DNA from: Psychrobacter glacincola
GTDB taxonomy: Bacteria > Pseudomonadota > Gammaproteobacteria > Pseudomonadales > Moraxellaceae
Length of the DNA stretch: 64,000 nucleotides
Direction of reading: 5' to 3'
Assembly: GCF_904846075.1 (NCBI RefSeq)
Contig: NZ_CAJGZH010000002.1
Location: 248,001-312,000 of the forward strand
Shown here: positions 19,742-29,500 of the stretch, piece after piece
Position numbering within the stretch: position 1 is the first letter of the stretch
Layout of the letters: each line of letters starts with the position of its first letter
Made by a program: the position numbers and the translations under genes
The notes under the pieces: model-generated
What the model saw: the letters and a program-made list of their open reading frames with translations, nothing else
Database searches by the model: none
Told to the model about the DNA's origin: nothing

Positions 19742-19785
19742 AAAGCCTTTCAAGCTATGAAATATAAAGCTTGAAAGGCTTTTTT
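19742..19785 (+). terminator. Rho-independent terminator after the FAD oxidoreductase
   Basis: AAAGCCTTTCAAGCT pairs with AGCTTGAAAGGCTTT across an 11-base loop, and a T run follows. The A-rich left arm could also make it work on the other strand. Apart from this and the next terminator, the 19674-19984 gap contains nothing I recognise. Confidence 0.85.
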
Positions 19786-19937
19786 GTGTTTTGAAGATGG
19801 AAAATTATTCTCATACCTTTAATAAGTTTGGACATCCTAAAAGCATGAATTGATTGGGTTAATAAGCGATGCCGGATATTTTGTGTTTTGACGGTATGCT
19901 TTATGAAAATACATTGTCAGTTATGCGATAAGACATC

Positions 19938-19968
19938 AAAAACCCCCGTAGTATAAGGCTTACGGGGT
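19938..19968 (-). terminator. Rho-independent terminator after tRNA-Arg
   Basis: On the reverse strand CCCCGTA pairs with TACGGGG around a 10-base loop, followed by GTTTTT. It lies 17 bp after the tRNA 3' end. Confidence 0.75.
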
Positions 19969-19984
19969 GATATGTTTTGTTATA

Positions 19985-20060
19985 TGGTGCGCCTACAGGG
20001 ACTCGAACCCCGATCGATCGCTTAGGAGGCAACTGCTCTATCCTGTTGAGCTATAGGCGC
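19985..20060 (-). tRNA. tRNA-Arg (anticodon CCU)
   Basis: The reverse strand folds as a complete 76-nt cloverleaf. The acceptor stem is GCGCCTA/TAGGCGC, the D arm GCTC...GAGC, and the anticodon arm GTTGC-CTCCTAA-GCGAT with anticodon CCT. The T arm carries GGTTCGAGTCC, and a discriminator A is followed by encoded CCA. It reads the rare AGG arginine codon. Confidence 0.95.
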
Positions 20061-20127
20061 ATTTTGGAATAACATTGTAGGAAAAATCGCTCATAAAAGC
20101 AATCAACAAAATATAAAGATTTTATCA

Positions 20128-20925
20128 TTACTTGCCATTACTCAAGGCATCAGCGACATTCACAGTGTTGGCATTTGCTGCTTCTTGTGCACGTGATGTT
20201 GGATTAAACAAGTCATTTACACTGTTTTTATAACCTTCGATATTATAATAATCGTACTTTTCTAATATATCTTGTCCGGTACTCGAAAGTAAAAAATTAC
20301 GGAAGTTAATAGCAGCAGTATTCTCTGTCAAAATAACCCCTTCAAGCGCTTGCTTGCCTCTCAGTGCATAGCTGAAAGAATTTAGGGTACGTGCCTCTGC
20401 ATTGTCAGTTTCAATGGCACGAGTCTCAGCAGTATCTACTTTTTTATCATCAGTATTGCTGATATTTTCTTTGTCTTGGTTTATTTTATCTTGAGCCGCT
20501 TTTAGCTCTGCTTGTAACGGTGTGAGGCGGTCTGCAGATAGGCTGTCGTTAGCGACGATCATGTCTATATCAGCGCCAAATTCAGAGTGTTTATTATAGT
20601 TAGGATTGGCGTTTGATAATGTTAAGAGGTCGCTGGCGGGTACATAACTTGGCACAACCTGCACATGAGGATAACGAGATTCGAAGCTAACGATGATATC
20701 GTCCAAGGGTGCTTGTAAATCCTCTTCTGCCTTTATATACAGCGTACTGTCGGTGAGGGTATTTACCTCGTCTTGAGTGGAGGCTGACGGCTCATTTGCA
20801 TTTGCCATGATCGGTAGGGGATCTATATTTTTACGGTTACTGCTCCATAACCACGTAAAGATTGCAATAAAGATTATCAGCAGCAGTAAAATTAGCCCAG
20901 CCAGTAGCAGCTTGTAGTCTCTCAT
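20128..20925 (-). CDS. Membrane-anchored protein with ModA-like periplasmic domain
   Basis: This 265-residue protein has one N-terminal membrane helix (about residues 6-30) and a periplasmic remainder. Parts resemble the fold of molybdate/sulfate-binding proteins: LYIKAEEDLQAPLDDIIVSFESRYP resembles the N-terminal strand and helix. FRNFLLSSTGQDILEKYDYYNIE matches the C-terminal LxSxxGQ-ILxKYGF pattern. A charged segment (about 143-175) replaces much of the middle lobe, so ligand binding may be lost. There are no transporter genes beside it. The function is unknown. Confidence 0.5.
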   Translation of the reverse strand: MRDYKLLLAGLILLLLIIFIAIFTWLWSSNRKNIDPLPIMANANEPSASTQDEVNTLTDSTLYIKAEEDLQAPLDDIIVSFESRYPHVQVVPSYVPASDLLTLSNANPNYNKHSEFGADIDMIVANDSLSADRLTPLQAELKAAQDKINQDKENISNTDDKKVDTAETRAIETDNAEARTLNSFSYALRGKQALEGVILTENTAAINFRNFLLSSTGQDILEKYDYYNIEGYKNSVNDLFNPTSRAQEAANANTVNVADALSNGK

Positions 20926-20994
20926 ATGTTACTGCTCTTCTCTTAATGGGTTTGTGTCAAGTTTACATAAAATGCGATGTATAACGTATTATTT

Positions 20995-21516
20995 TTAAAG
21001 CTGTTGGTGTAACACTTCATCTGCTAAGTCCGCAAGCATATCTGCAAAAACATCGGTTTCTGAATCAGGTAAAAGTTTTTTCTCGCTATTATTCTTATGA
21101 CCAATTGTACTATTTTGATTGGATAGCACAGGTTGATCGTTTGAGGGGGAGGTAACATCATTGTCAATGGCTTTTATTTGGTGTGCAGCCAATGGCGATT
21201 CGCCCATCGTAAGCTTGTCTTTAAGCCATTCAAAACCATGGGCTTCCCACCATGCTTCAAAGCGTGGCAGCGTGCTCCCACGCACTGCGACAGGCAGATT
21301 CAATGTTCGCAGTTTTTGTGCAAGTATGGGGTCATTAATGGCTTGATGGATGCTCAAATAAAGCGAGCGACTATCATCAGTATAGGGCTGTCTGTTTTGC
21401 CACGATCTGTCGTCAATTTTCATACGTGGCAATTGCCACAATTCACCGCGATAGTATACAACATATAGACGTCGTTTAGGATGAACGAAAATGGCATCAA
21501 TGGGACGCAAGGGCAT
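20995..21516 (-). CDS. Hypothetical protein
   Basis: This 173-residue soluble protein has a compact N-terminal part (about 1-105). It starts MPLRPIDAIFVHPKRRLYVVYYRGELWQLP and continues with a tryptophan-rich stretch (RFEAWWEAHGFEWLKDKL). A polar, probably disordered linker and a short helix (DVFADMLADLADEVLHQQL) follow. I do not recognise a family. It lies 69 bp upstream of the ModA-like gene on the same strand, so the two may be co-transcribed. Confidence 0.6.
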   Translation of the reverse strand: MPLRPIDAIFVHPKRRLYVVYYRGELWQLPRMKIDDRSWQNRQPYTDDSRSLYLSIHQAINDPILAQKLRTLNLPVAVRGSTLPRFEAWWEAHGFEWLKDKLTMGESPLAAHQIKAIDNDVTSPSNDQPVLSNQNSTIGHKNNSEKKLLPDSETDVFADMLADLADEVLHQQL

Positions 21517-21972
21517 AGTATTAAGTTATTCCGTTAAAAAAGGGTTATGGACATAAAAATTACAGCAGTTAATCTGACAGCAGCACTGACTTCTCTATTC
21601 ATAAATATGAGACTTATCAATGCGACACTATCTGTCGTAAGATATTATAATAGTGGCACATATACTAGTAAACGATAGCTATCGATGGCACACTAATCAG
21701 CAGCCTATTTTATGATTGTTATAAATAATCACTGATGATGCAATGATAGTTAATCGTTGTTGTCATTTGCATCGTGTTTATGACAGCCATGCTAGCAGAA
21801 ATACATTGTAGTAACGACCGCGAAACATAGATTGGTGAGTATTCTTCGTGGTATTCCTTAGCAGCCACCAATATGTATTAGAAAGCTAACGCAAATGTTA
21901 TTCCATTTCAGGCACTCATGACCGTCTACATCACACTATCACTCATATATAACTTCAATCAGACTATCTTCT
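21517..21972. other. Intergenic region between divergent genes
   Basis: These 456 bp separate the hypothetical gene from recC, which point away from each other, so promoters for both should lie here. The stretch is AT-rich with no ORF of note. I could not pick out convincing -35/-10 pairs, operators or Chi-like repeats. The recC ATG has no good Shine-Dalgarno. Confidence 0.4.
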
Positions 21973-24900
21973 ATGTTTACCATTATTCAATCGCACCGCA
22001 CCGAAAACCTTGTTGATCAACTGCTTGTGCAATATCAGTCTAAGGATCAGCCTGTTTTTGAGCCTTTTATTGTCATTGTGCCCTCAATGGTATTGGGCGA
22101 TTGGTTGGACAAAACCATTGCCAGTCGTGCTGGGATTAGTACCTTGGTACGTACTAAGTTTTGGGGTCAGTATCAGTGGACGCTCATGCAGGATGTGTTA
22201 ACCCGCCATAACGCGTATTTGTTAGAGAATGACTCCGAAGCGGCAACCTTAAATGTGCCAGAAGTGGCGGTGTTGTCACCAACGGTCATGCAGTGGCGAT
22301 TGTTTGGCTATTTGACCTACTATCAAGAGGCGATTGTTGCAGATGAAAAACATCCGGTTCATCCATTGCTGGCGTCTTTGATTGATGAGCCGCAGGCAGA
22401 TACTTATCAAGATAATGTGCGACAGGATATTATAAAAGACAAGACGCAACAAGACGCCCGTATTTGGCAGCTGGCAAGCGATTTGGCAAGAGTGTTTAAC
22501 CGATACTTAACACACCGTGAGGATTGGCTAGATTTATGGTCGTACAACAAACCGCTAAATGTGAATGAGTTGATAGCGGAGAAAGATGCATTGTCACTGC
22601 GTTTTGATAAGTATGTACGCGGCACGCCTGAGTGGCTGGTTGAGCATTATATTGAGTTAGAGGCTGCGCAACGATTTTTATGGTCGCATTTGTTTGCTGA
22701 TGTTCATCTACACCGTGTGGCACTTGAAGATGTCTTCTGGTCGGCTTTGAAAGATAATAAGGCGAATGAGCGTGCTCAGTTGCCCAAAGTACTGCGCATT
22801 TTTACCATTCAGCAGTTGCCACAGACCGAGCTAGATTTTTTGCAGCGTTTATCGAAGTACATGAATATCACGTTATTGCATTACAACCCATCGAAGCTGT
22901 TTTGGGCAGATATTGTTGATAAATCATGGTTACAGCGCCAACAGATTATTAACCCTGAGAGTGTGTTCTTGCGTGATTATGGTCATAGCTTGCTGTCACG
23001 TTTGGGTAAGCAATCGCGTGATGCGTTTGCCATGCTTGCTAACTTGTCGGGTAATGAGCAGTACGATGATGCACTGGTTGAATGGCAAGATAATTTTGAT
23101 GATACGCTGAGCATTGGTTCTAATCATGAGGTTGCTGCTGAGTATATTGATAATGCTAGTAGCGTTCAAAACAGCCAAAACAATCCAAGTCTGTTAAAGC
23201 GTTTGCAGAACGATGTGCTGATGCTTGATGAGCAATCGACCCAACAAGCGACGGCTGCTAAAGTCTCGCAAGCGGTAAGTAAGCAGATAGAGCCAAGCTT
23301 CAATGAAGAGAAGCAAGGAGCGGCCTGGTATGAAGATGAAGCGTTAGAGAATAAACGCTTTGAGAAAGACCGTTTTTGGGCAATCTCTTCTCAAGATAAT
23401 AGCCTAAGCATTCATTCGTGTCATAGTTTGCAGCGCCAGCTTGAAGTGTTGCGTATTATGATTGGTCGCTGGTTAAATGAACCTATCAAACTTGGTGAAA
23501 AGAAACGTCATATATCTGACATTGTTGTGCTGCTACCCGATGTCGAGCGTCATCATGCGCTGATTGGTTCTATCTTTGTTAATGGTAAAGGTCAAGATGG
23601 TTTGACCTTGCCCGCTAAAGTGACAGGTGTTGTTGATGCGGACATTCGCCAGTTATGGGAAGCTATTATTGGTTTTTATAAGCTATTGGGTAGCCATAGC
23701 GCCCGTTTTGAAGCGGCTGAAGTCTTAGACTGGTTGATGTTGCCGCCCTTGTTTGAAAGCTTTGGACTGACTCATGAGCAAATGAGCCGTGGCTGTGATT
23801 TATTGGTAGAGGCAGGCTTTATTCGCGGTTTTGATGAGCTGCATCTTAAGCAAACTTTGGATAGTAATGACTATGACTATCGCTTTAGTTTTGCGCAAGC
23901 GTTAGACAGATTGACCCTAGGTCTGGTCATGCCAGAAGCTGAGTTGAGTGATTGCTTATATGCTCTAAATGAAGATGTATGGCCAAGCACTGCCTTACCA
24001 GAAATGACTTTACCGCTACCACAAGTCAGCTTAAATGATGCGTTGATTGTTGAAGCGCTTTGCCGCATTTATACCGGTTTGGTCGCACGACGGGATGACC
24101 ATATACAAAAAATGAAAGCGGAAGACTGGCTCGATCAGATTGAGAGACAAGTGATTCATCGCTACTTTGGCGATGTGGACCAAACGCGTACCATGCGCGC
24201 CATTTACAATGCGATGAATGGCTTTAAATCAAGTTTGCGAGCCAATCGTCACTATAGGCAGTACTCGAGTGGTGATGTCGACAACAGAGAAGTGGAGCAA
24301 AGGCTGGCAGGTGTGGAGCAGTTGCCACTAAAGTTGAGCTTTATGCTAGACAGTATTGAAAACGAGCTTGAAAGTCAGCAAGTCAGTGCTGAGCCTACTG
24401 GTGTTATTACCTTTGGTAAGTTTGGTGCTTTAAGGAACGTGCCTTTTGAGTTGGTGGTCATGCTCAACATGGATCTCTCAGAGTTCCCTGGGCGTGATCG
24501 TGACAACCGCTATGATTTGATGAAAGCGACCAATGCTCGCCGCGGTGACAGAGTCAGTGAGGACGATGACAACGGTGCATTTTTAGATGCCCTGCTGTGC
24601 GCGCGCAGTGCATGCTGGATGTTCTACAACGGTCAAAGCTTGACGGACACTCATGAGCATCTGCCAGCCAATCCAGTGAGTGAGCTATTACAGTTTTTGC
24701 AAGGCGAAGTGCAATGGCAGGTGAACTCGCTTGAGACATTACCTAAGGATGTTGACCCAACCACCGAAAGTCTCAAGCGCTATTTGCCTAAATTGATTAA
24801 GCAGTGGTTGGTGACTGAGCATCCTGCTCTGCCTTTTCATGAGAGTCTGTTTGAAACAGAAATTGAAGGTACGAATGTTTCTGAGCAAGCGTCTTCTGAT

Positions 24901-26493
24901 ATTGATGACAATGCTAATGCCAACATTAATATCAATGCTCAGGATTCCAGCCCTTTTGAGATGATTGATGAGCTGGACATTCTCTTAAGTAAAGCCATGC
25001 GCAAAACCAAATTGGCGCAAAAAAAGCAATTTCCGCCTGCGCCGCTTTGGCAAGCGGTGTTTGATACACTAAAGGGCAGAGTGTCTAGTGAGCAGGTACA
25101 GTTGGTTGGCTTGCCCACAAAGACACAGTACGAAGCAATCGCTAAGATGCTTGGTCAAGGCTTGGGTCAGCTCGGTCAAGTAAACACTCAAACCTTGTCT
25201 GCATTGGTTGAACTATTGGCATTAGAGGCTGTTGTTGATACTAGCAATATCAGTGATATGACTCAGGTGCTCTCCCAAGCTGTATCTGATAGCGTATTTA
25301 ATATTGGGGAGATAGATGTTGAAGGTGCATTGGCTTACCAAGTGCGCCATCCTGCCAAAGCGTTCTTACGGGCTCAAAAGGTGCATGTGGTACAAGGTGA
25401 AGAAGCACTGTCGCATCAAGAGCCATTATTTCTAAACAGTTTGACTACCTATCAAATTAAAGATCATTTGATTAAACAGTTGGTCACTGATGAGACTAAG
25501 GCGAATGGCATTAATACAGCGACCCAAAGCACTACTCCGATTCTGATGTATCAAAAAATTATGCCAGCTGGTGTCGCTCGCCAAACCACGCTACCCAATC
25601 AACAACAAAAACTGCAACAGCAATGTTTGGAATTTAAAGAGCAGTTAATAGCTAATGATTTTGGCGAAAATATTGTACCCCATGAAGATGGGATAGAGGG
25701 TACGACAGGGGCTGATTTGCAGCTACTAACTCCAACCGCCGAGTACCCTGTTCAGATAGAGCTAAAAAATATACTGAATAACACTGATAACGGGTCAAAC
25801 AGCCAGACAGATATTAAAGAGATAGAAGCACTGCTTAAGCTGTTGCCGAAAATCATTAAGATCAAAGGCTCAGTACCTATATTAGCACCCATATCAATTA
25901 TTCAGGCGGGCATGCCTTATGCTCAGCAATCACCCAAGCAGTGGTTAAACATATTGCCCAATTCTGCCAGTCCTAGGCATTTACTCAAATTTTGGTTATC
26001 ACATTTGTATTGGCAAGTGGCCAGACGTACCACTGCTGAGCAAGTGGCACTCAATGATGGGGTGAGTATTTGGCGCTTTAATAAGCCTAGCTCGCAAATC
26101 AAAAAATATGACAAAGTAATTGCATTTAAACTAAGCCCCATTGTCTATGAAGACGCTGTGATTGAACTGATAAAATGGGCGATTTTTTCCAAGCTATCTG
26201 GACAAGTGCCTATTACATTACTCCCAGAATATGCACTCAATTACCTTGATCAGTGTTCAAAATCTGAAGATAGTGAAGGCGGCAGTTATTGGCCAAAACG
26301 AGCAGACTTTTCAGATTGGCTACGGTCTGGCTATCATACAGACACAGTATATGATACTTGCTCTCAGCATGCCATTTGGCAGTACGTATTACGTGATCAA
26401 GATGCATTTAAGGCTTTGTCAGGGGCGTTGACCACCTTGGCGCGACCATTGTACAAGCCGATGTTTAATGCGTTAATTGACTTAGATGGCTAG
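21973..26493 (+). CDS. recC: Exodeoxyribonuclease V subunit RecC
   Basis: RecC is the Chi-recognition and scaffold subunit of RecBCD, which processes double-strand ends for recombination. The 1506-residue protein is much longer than E. coli RecC (about 1120). The opening FTIIQSHRTENLVDQLL..., PFIVIVPSMVLGDWL and FWGQYQW match the family's inactivated helicase domain. SIHSCHSLQRQLEVLRIMI and VLLPDVERHHALIGSIF follow in the second domain, and GALRNVPFELVVMLNMDLSEFPGRDRDNRYDLM is the most conserved stretch. Extra length is in Gln/Asp/Ser-rich insertions near residues 400-460 and 960-1010. It begins a recC-recB-recD operon. Confidence 0.95.
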   Translation: MFTIIQSHRTENLVDQLLVQYQSKDQPVFEPFIVIVPSMVLGDWLDKTIASRAGISTLVRTKFWGQYQWTLMQDVLTRHNAYLLENDSEAATLNVPEVAVLSPTVMQWRLFGYLTYYQEAIVADEKHPVHPLLASLIDEPQADTYQDNVRQDIIKDKTQQDARIWQLASDLARVFNRYLTHREDWLDLWSYNKPLNVNELIAEKDALSLRFDKYVRGTPEWLVEHYIELEAAQRFLWSHLFADVHLHRVALEDVFWSALKDNKANERAQLPKVLRIFTIQQLPQTELDFLQRLSKYMNITLLHYNPSKLFWADIVDKSWLQRQQIINPESVFLRDYGHSLLSRLGKQSRDAFAMLANLSGNEQYDDALVEWQDNFDDTLSIGSNHEVAAEYIDNASSVQNSQNNPSLLKRLQNDVLMLDEQSTQQATAAKVSQAVSKQIEPSFNEEKQGAAWYEDEALENKRFEKDRFWAISSQDNSLSIHSCHSLQRQLEVLRIMIGRWLNEPIKLGEKKRHISDIVVLLPDVERHHALIGSIFVNGKGQDGLTLPAKVTGVVDADIRQLWEAIIGFYKLLGSHSARFEAAEVLDWLMLPPLFESFGLTHEQMSRGCDLLVEAGFIRGFDELHLKQTLDSNDYDYRFSFAQALDRLTLGLVMPEAELSDCLYALNEDVWPSTALPEMTLPLPQVSLNDALIVEALCRIYTGLVARRDDHIQKMKAEDWLDQIERQVIHRYFGDVDQTRTMRAIYNAMNGFKSSLRANRHYRQYSSGDVDNREVEQRLAGVEQLPLKLSFMLDSIENELESQQVSAEPTGVITFGKFGALRNVPFELVVMLNMDLSEFPGRDRDNRYDLMKATNARRGDRVSEDDDNGAFLDALLCARSACWMFYNGQSLTDTHEHLPANPVSELLQFLQGEVQWQVNSLETLPKDVDPTTESLKRYLPKLIKQWLVTEHPALPFHESLFETEIEGTNVSEQASSDIDDNANANININAQDSSPFEMIDELDILLSKAMRKTKLAQKKQFPPAPLWQAVFDTLKGRVSSEQVQLVGLPTKTQYEAIAKMLGQGLGQLGQVNTQTLSALVELLALEAVVDTSNISDMTQVLSQAVSDSVFNIGEIDVEGALAYQVRHPAKAFLRAQKVHVVQGEEALSHQEPLFLNSLTTYQIKDHLIKQLVTDETKANGINTATQSTTPILMYQKIMPAGVARQTTLPNQQQKLQQQCLEFKEQLIANDFGENIVPHEDGIEGTTGADLQLLTPTAEYPVQIELKNILNNTDNGSNSQTDIKEIEALLKLLPKIIKIKGSVPILAPISIIQAGMPYAQQSPKQWLNILPNSASPRHLLKFWLSHLYWQVARRTTAEQVALNDGVSIWRFNKPSSQIKKYDKVIAFKLSPIVYEDAVIELIKWAIFSKLSGQVPITLLPEYALNYLDQCSKSEDSEGGSYWPKRADFSDWLRSGYHTDTVYDTCSQHAIWQYVLRDQDAFKALSGALTTLARPLYKPMFNALIDLDG

Positions 26494-26562
26494 CTAGTCA
26501 TTTAGAATAATCGATTTCTGCTCTCCTGATCTAATAAATAATAATTAAAAGTATGCGCCCAT

Positions 26563-29500
26563 ATGACAGACTTGACTGATCCAACCCATATCATTGAACT
26601 TTCTGCACAGCCACATTTATTCGATGAGCACTCAGATGCGCCTCACTCAGATCCTATGAGTGAGCGTCAGGCTGATGTGATACCAGCAGTTGATGTTGAC
26701 CTAACGGGCAAGCACCTGATTGAAGCGTCTGCTGGTACTGGTAAAACTTGGACGCTGACAGGCATTGTATTGCGCCTGCTAATTGAAGCACGACGTGCGC
26801 CAGAGCAAATTATTGCTACTACCTTTACGCGAGCCGCTGCCGCTGAGATGCGTCAGCGTATTCATGATCGTTTGGTGGATTTTTATCAATTATTGCAGTG
26901 GGTCAATAGCTTAAGTGCTGATATTCGTAATAAGGAGGCTTTATATCCCAATATATTGCAGGTGATGCCTGAAAGCGATAAGGATAAACAAGAGGGCAAA
27001 CAATCAAGTACGGATTTAAATACTGAGATAGGCGCTGATGAGTTAAACCAAGACCTTGCTACTGATAAGCAAGCCGCTGCCACAAAGCGTGCGCAAGCAA
27101 AAAAAGACCGTGAAGATTGGTTGGTAGCACAGGCTAAATATGTGCGCTTGGATGGCATCATGCAAGATCCCATTAACCTGCATCTCGTCGGTTATTTGCT
27201 GGATCACGTGTACAGCTATCCAATGACGGAAGCTATCAGGCGTACCGCACTGGTTTTAACCACGTTGGATAAACTGTTTGTGGGTACGCTCGATAGCTTG
27301 GCGCAAAAATGGCTGAAGGAGTACAGTAGCGAGACGGGTCATCAGCAAGGTATGGCTATTATCGAAGACAGCAGTATCGAGCAGGTGACTGATAGTATTA
27401 TTCATGATGAGCTGCGTCAGTTTCAAAGCCGCTTGCATCATGAGCAGCCTAAACTGTATGCGCTTATGGATCAGCAAGGTAAGCTGACTGCCGTGAGTGA
27501 TCATAAAAAATATGTGACTCGCTCGCTTAACTTTATTTCAGCACCGATTGATGAGATTGTAGTAAATGACTTTTCGTTTGAGGGCTATGAGCGGCTTATA
27601 AATACTATCATTGAGCGCAGCGATGAGCTTGATATCTTTTTTAAACCTGACGGCGAGTACTATGACGTTCCAAAAGGACAGCTACAAAATAACAGAGACT
27701 CTTGGCCGAAAATCATTCAAGCATTAAAAGATTTTGGTCCAGCCGCTTACAAATTTATATCAGACGAAAAAACTTATACAGGAAAGTTAATACAAGCTTT
27801 TCAGAAAACTGATGACGTAGGTAAGCAATTCTATAAACCAAAAGATGGTGAAAGAGTTAATCTGATATTTAATGAGTTGCAGGTCGTTCGTGACTTTAAA
27901 CGCTATATTAAAGAAAGTAAAAAGCTAGACGAATACATAATGACTGTTTTAGCCAATCTTAACCGTCATATCGTGCTTGCGGTACGTGACAGGCTACCCA
28001 TTATTTTGGAAGAGCGAGGTGAGACGACCTTTAGCCTGCAAATGGTACGTTTAAACCAAGCATTAACGGGTCGTCAAGGAGAGAAGCTGGCACGTTATAT
28101 CCGTCACCACTATCCTGTGGCGTTGATTGATGAATCACAAGATATCAATGGCGCGCAAGCCATTATGATTGAAAGTATCTATTTGCCAAAGAAAAAGGGC
28201 AAGGCTGCTGATAATGATAAACAGTCAGCTACTAAAAAAGCCAGCCATGAATTTTTATTATTGGTTGGCGATCCCAAGCAGGCTATTTATGGGTTTCGTG
28301 GTGGCGATGTGGCCAACTATAACTACATGAAAGCTCAATTTGATAAAAGCACGCTTTGGACGCTTGATATTAACCGCCGCTCAAATGCTGGTGTGATTAA
28401 TGCCCTAAACTGTTGGTTCGGCATGGCTGATGTAACCACTGGCGAGAACAAATTAGCTCAATTAGGCGCAGGTATTTATTACCAGCATATCAAAGCGGCA
28501 AAACCAGAAAATCGGCTGTCTTGGTTTAATGAACCAGACGCTCACAGCACTACTTTAGTGACTGAGGTGCTCTCTGCCCAGCCAGTGAGCGTATTACACT
28601 TACCATATGATAAAGACAAAGAGCTTGAGTACGATGAGCATGAAATCACGGCGCGTCATATTGCGACTTTGCTTAGTAGTGGTCAGACTTTAAAAAGCAA
28701 GCCTATTCAGCCTAGTGATATCGGTGTGCTGGCACGTACCAAAAAAGATCTAAAACGGGTTGAGGATGAGTTGGTTAAGCTTAATGTACCGACTTTAACC
28801 ACCAGTGATGTCAGTATCTTTGAAACCATCATGGCAGAAGATGTGGCGGCGCTGCTGAGTGCCATGCTATATCCGTATCGTCATGACATGATTAATCGGG
28901 TGTTGACAAGTCATCTGTATGGACTGAGTATTAAAAACATCAAAGCCATGATGACGGATCATGAGTCAGGAGTTACTGATAGCAGCAGTACCACAAGCGC
29001 CCATTCACACAACTCTAATTCGAAGGATACCTCAGTTAATGAGGCTACTGATAATAAAAAAAGTTATCAAGATTTTATTACTTATCTAAAAGAAGGCGCA
29101 CAGCGTTGGCAGCACTTTGGTATTTTGTCAGCATTGCATTACTTGTTAGATAAAAATCCCATACAGCCGCAAGGCGTTTGGCAAGCGCTAGCGGCTCATC
29201 CAGAAGGCGATCGCCATATCATGGACTTGCGTCATGTGATGGATGTTTTGGCGCAATATGGCTTAGGTATGGGCGAGCATGAGCTACTGGCTTGGTTTAG
29301 ACAAAATATAGATGCAGCGCCCAATAGTGATTGGGCTAAGCAATATCCGCTACCGACAGAGTCTGGCGTACAGCTGATGACCATTCATAAGTCCAAAGGA
29401 CTTGAGTTTCCCATTGTCTATGTACTGGGAATGGGTGATGCCAGTAGGAAGTCAGGCAATAAAGAAGACTATGGATTGTACTTGTACAATGCCGAACAAG

